From positions 194,366 through 258,365 of the forward strand of contig NZ_FXXN01000024.1 in NCBI RefSeq assembly GCF_900184795.1: 64,000 nt of DNA, in the 5' to 3' direction. The notes beneath the pieces were generated by a model, which was not told the origin of the DNA, did not search any database, and saw nothing but the letters and a program-made list of their open reading frames with translations. The stretch is from Magnetospirillum sp. 15-1. GTDB taxonomy: Bacteria; Pseudomonadota; Alphaproteobacteria; Rhodospirillales; Magnetospirillaceae. The position numbers and the translations under genes are program-made. Below are positions 62,420 through 64,000 of this stretch, piece by piece; position 1 is the stretch's first letter, and the number at the start of each line of letters is the position of its first letter.

Positions 62420-63138
62420 TGGCTGGCGTGCTGGACGGCCGCGTGGCTCTGGTCACCGGCGCCTCGCGCGGGATCGGCGCGGCCGTGGTGCGCCGTTTCG
62501 CCGCCGAGGGCGCCGAGATCGTCGCCATCGCCCGCACCCAGGGCGCCCTGGAGGAACTGGACGACGAAATCCGCTCGGCCGGCGGCAAGCCGCTGATCCT
62601 GGTGCCGGAGGACCTGCGCAAACCCGGCCTGATCGAGCAGGCGGCGGCCGCCATCTTCCAGCGCTTCGGCCGGCTCGACATCCTGGTCGGCAATGCCGGC
62701 GTGATCGGTGGCGGCCTCACCCCCGTGGCCCACCACGCCCCCGACGATTGGGAAGAGGCCTTCGCCGTCAACGTCACCGCCAACTGGCGGCTGATCCGCG
62801 CCTGCGACCCGCTGCTGCGCATGGCGCCGGCCGGACGCGCGGTATTCACCACCTCGAGCGCCGCCGGCGGTGCCGAGCCGTTCTGGGGGGCCTATGCCGC
62901 CAGCCAGGCGGCGCTGGAAACCACCGTCCGCACCTGGGCCGCCGAGATCGCCAATGTGACGGCGATCAAGGCCAACCTGCTGGACCCCGGCGCGGTGGCC
63001 ACCCGGCTGCGCACCATCGCCTTTCCCGGAGAGGACCAGTCCAGGCTGGCCCAACCGGCCGACGTGGCCGGCGCCTTCCTCGACCTTTGCCTGCCGAACT
63101 GCGCGCGCCAGGGCGAGGTCGTAAGGACTAATCCGTAA
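62419..63138 (+). CDS. Short-chain dehydrogenase lacking the catalytic lysine
   Basis: A 239-residue SDR with '[17 protein letters not shown]', '[11 protein letters not shown]', and a Ser-containing 'FTTSSAAGG'. The active-site tyrosine Y159 is kept, but the usual YxxxK reads Y-A-A-S-Q163, so the lysine is glutamine. Catalysis by the standard mechanism is doubtful. YciK-like SDRs are its nearest type by eye. It overlaps purF by one base (TGATG), suggesting coupled expression. Confidence 0.85.
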   Translation: MAGVLDGRVALVTGASRGIGAAVVRRFAAEGAEIVAIARTQGALEELDDEIRSAGGKPLILVPEDLRKPGLIEQAAAAIFQRFGRLDILVGNAGVIGGGLTPVAHHAPDDWEEAFAVNVTANWRLIRACDPLLRMAPAGRAVFTTSSAAGGAEPFWGAYAASQAALETTVRTWAAEIANVTAIKANLLDPGAVATRLRTIAFPGEDQSRLAQPADVAGAFLDLCLPNCARQGEVVRTNP

Positions 63139-63321
63139 GGTCTAGATCGTAGTACCCCCTCCCACGCCGTCACATTCAGTCACGGACGCGGTGGAACGGA
63201 CTTGCGCGTGTGCCCGCTCATGCGCTATCCCCATGGGGTTGGGGTCTGAGAGAGGTTGTCCAGGGGGGCGGCCTCGTACGACGTTTGGGAAGGGACGGCC
63301 GCCAAGGCCGGCGACAGGCGC

Positions 63322-64000
63322 ATGACGGGTTCCGATCCGCGAGAGGGGGCAAAGACCTTCGAGACGAAGGTCGCCAGCCTTATTGCGGCCACGCGCCATC
63401 TGGAAATCCCCCAGATCCTCATGCTGCGCCGCCTGACCCTGAGGGACCCCGAGGCGCGCAAGTGGGCCAACGAGAAGCAGCTCAACGTCGTCTTCTCGGT
63501 GATCCTCACCAAATCCATCGAACGGTACGGCCTGCCCAAGCTGAAGGACGCGCGCGAGCGCAACTTCCAGTCCCTGCTGCCCTCCGGCGACGGCAAGGAA
63601 GAGGACCTGCGGGTCCTGGCCGACATCGCCACGCAACTGTTGGGTCCGCCCCAGATGACCGAGGCGGAAAGCGCCCAGGCCGGCTTCCAGGCGCTGCTGG
63701 CCCGCGGTGCCGTCGCCGCCCCCACCCGCACCGTCCGCGCCCAGGCGCCGGTTCGCGAGCCGCCGCCCCTGTTCGCCGCCCAATTGGGGGCACCCGGCGA
63801 CCGCATGGGCAAGATGATGCCCAAGTTCCAGACGCCCATGCCCGGCGCCGGCAGCAGCGGCGGCAACGAACCGGACAAGCCCTTCACCGACTTCCCGACC
63901 CTGTTCGACGACACCATCTGCGCCTACACCGAGAAGATTCTGAGCATCTTCCGCATCACCCAGCCGTCGCGGGGCATCCGGCTGCCGTTCCTGCTGGCGC
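63322..64000 (+). CDS. Hypothetical protein, 5' part (runs off window)
   Basis: An open frame from ATG 63322 to the window end gives 226 residues with no stop. The N-terminus ('FETKVASLIAATRHLEIPQILMLRRLTLRDPEARKWANEKQ') is helical and charged. A Pro/Ala/Gly-rich middle follows ('PVREPPPLFAAQLGAPGDRMGKMMPKFQTPMPGAGSSGG'), then 'TDFPTLFDDTICAYTEKILSIFRI'. I do not recognise the family. The codon use fits the genome and no other long frame competes. A 183-nt gap separates it from the SDR. Confidence 0.7.
   Translation, partial: MTGSDPREGAKTFETKVASLIAATRHLEIPQILMLRRLTLRDPEARKWANEKQLNVVFSVILTKSIERYGLPKLKDARERNFQSLLPSGDGKEEDLRVLADIATQLLGPPQMTEAESAQAGFQALLARGAVAAPTRTVRAQAPVREPPPLFAAQLGAPGDRMGKMMPKFQTPMPGAGSSGGNEPDKPFTDFPTLFDDTICAYTEKILSIFRITQPSRGIRLPFLLA

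Noticed and set aside
1-64000. tRNA, rRNA, insertion sequence, prophage or riboswitch
   Set aside because: No cloverleaf-like tRNA segment, rRNA sequence, transposase, integrase, phage structural gene or recognisable riboswitch core was seen on either strand by eye; a covariance-model scan would be the decisive test.

Overview
The window is GC-rich, densely packed bacterial chromosome. Gene content points to an alphaproteobacterium of the Rhodospirillales, most likely Magnetospirillum or a close relative. The reasons are a class I (ATP-dependent) benzoyl-CoA reductase cluster with a 2-oxoglutarate:ferredoxin oxidoreductase, three different chemoreceptors in 64 kb, an alphaproteobacterial rpsF-rpsR-DUF2232-rplI-dnaB order, and adjacent glgA/glgC and mlaEF genes. 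This placement is inferred from gene content; no 16S or tRNA gene was seen. I saw no insertion sequence, prophage or CRISPR array.

Layout. 1-3.8 kb (minus): stress operon prkA(yeaG)-yeaH-spoVR, the last cut by the window edge. 4.2-5.5 kb: CorC/HlyC-type CBS membrane protein. 5.5-7.3 kb: a divergent short-chain dehydrogenase and tandem-GNAT pair around a dyad operator. 7.5-8.3 kb: MntA/HepT toxin-antitoxin module. 8.4-19.9 kb: anaerobic aromatic block, with korA-korB-ferritin-like gene on the minus strand and had-oah-dch-bcrCBAD-fdx on the plus strand. Together these open the aromatic ring of benzoyl-CoA: Fdx donates electrons to BcrCBAD, KorAB re-reduces Fdx with 2-oxoglutarate, and Dch, Had and Oah hydrate, oxidise and hydrolytically open the ring. 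20-31 kb: methyltransferase, YdcF-like protein, two chemoreceptors, a CoA-transferase, a PepSY protein, two RlpA paralogues, citramalate synthase, TrmJ and rpsD. 31.4-38.6 kb: response regulator, grxD-bolA, a GH46 chitosanase-like lysin, purL and purQ, a four-gene R-body (reb) operon directly upstream of purQ, and a CX5R phosphatase. 38.7-42.6 kb: glgA-glk and divergent glgC. 42.7-43.6 kb: a lower-GC islet with one HEPN-like hypothetical gene. 43.8-48.2 kb: fabD-fabG-acpP-fabF and mltG. 48.5-57.9 kb: NIT-domain chemoreceptor, rpsF-rpsR-DUF2232-rplI, dnaB, a small membrane protein with a non-AUG start, alr, mlaE and mlaF. 58.1-64 kb: HigB/HigA-type module fused to the start of radA, then cvpA, purF, an SDR lacking its catalytic lysine, and a truncated unknown gene.

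The most interesting regulatory signal is a 9-mer (AATTCGGTA), part of a dyad. It occurs at the SDR/GNAT divergent promoter, at the kor/had divergent promoter, and as a half-site between bcrD and fdx. This suggests a benzoyl-CoA regulon that includes an SDR and a tandem acetyltransferase. Other notable items are the all-paralogue reb operon, a ferritin-like gene in the kor operon, a dispersed element inside two operons, tandem DnaA boxes upstream of dnaB, and a shared ribosomal-protein promoter block.
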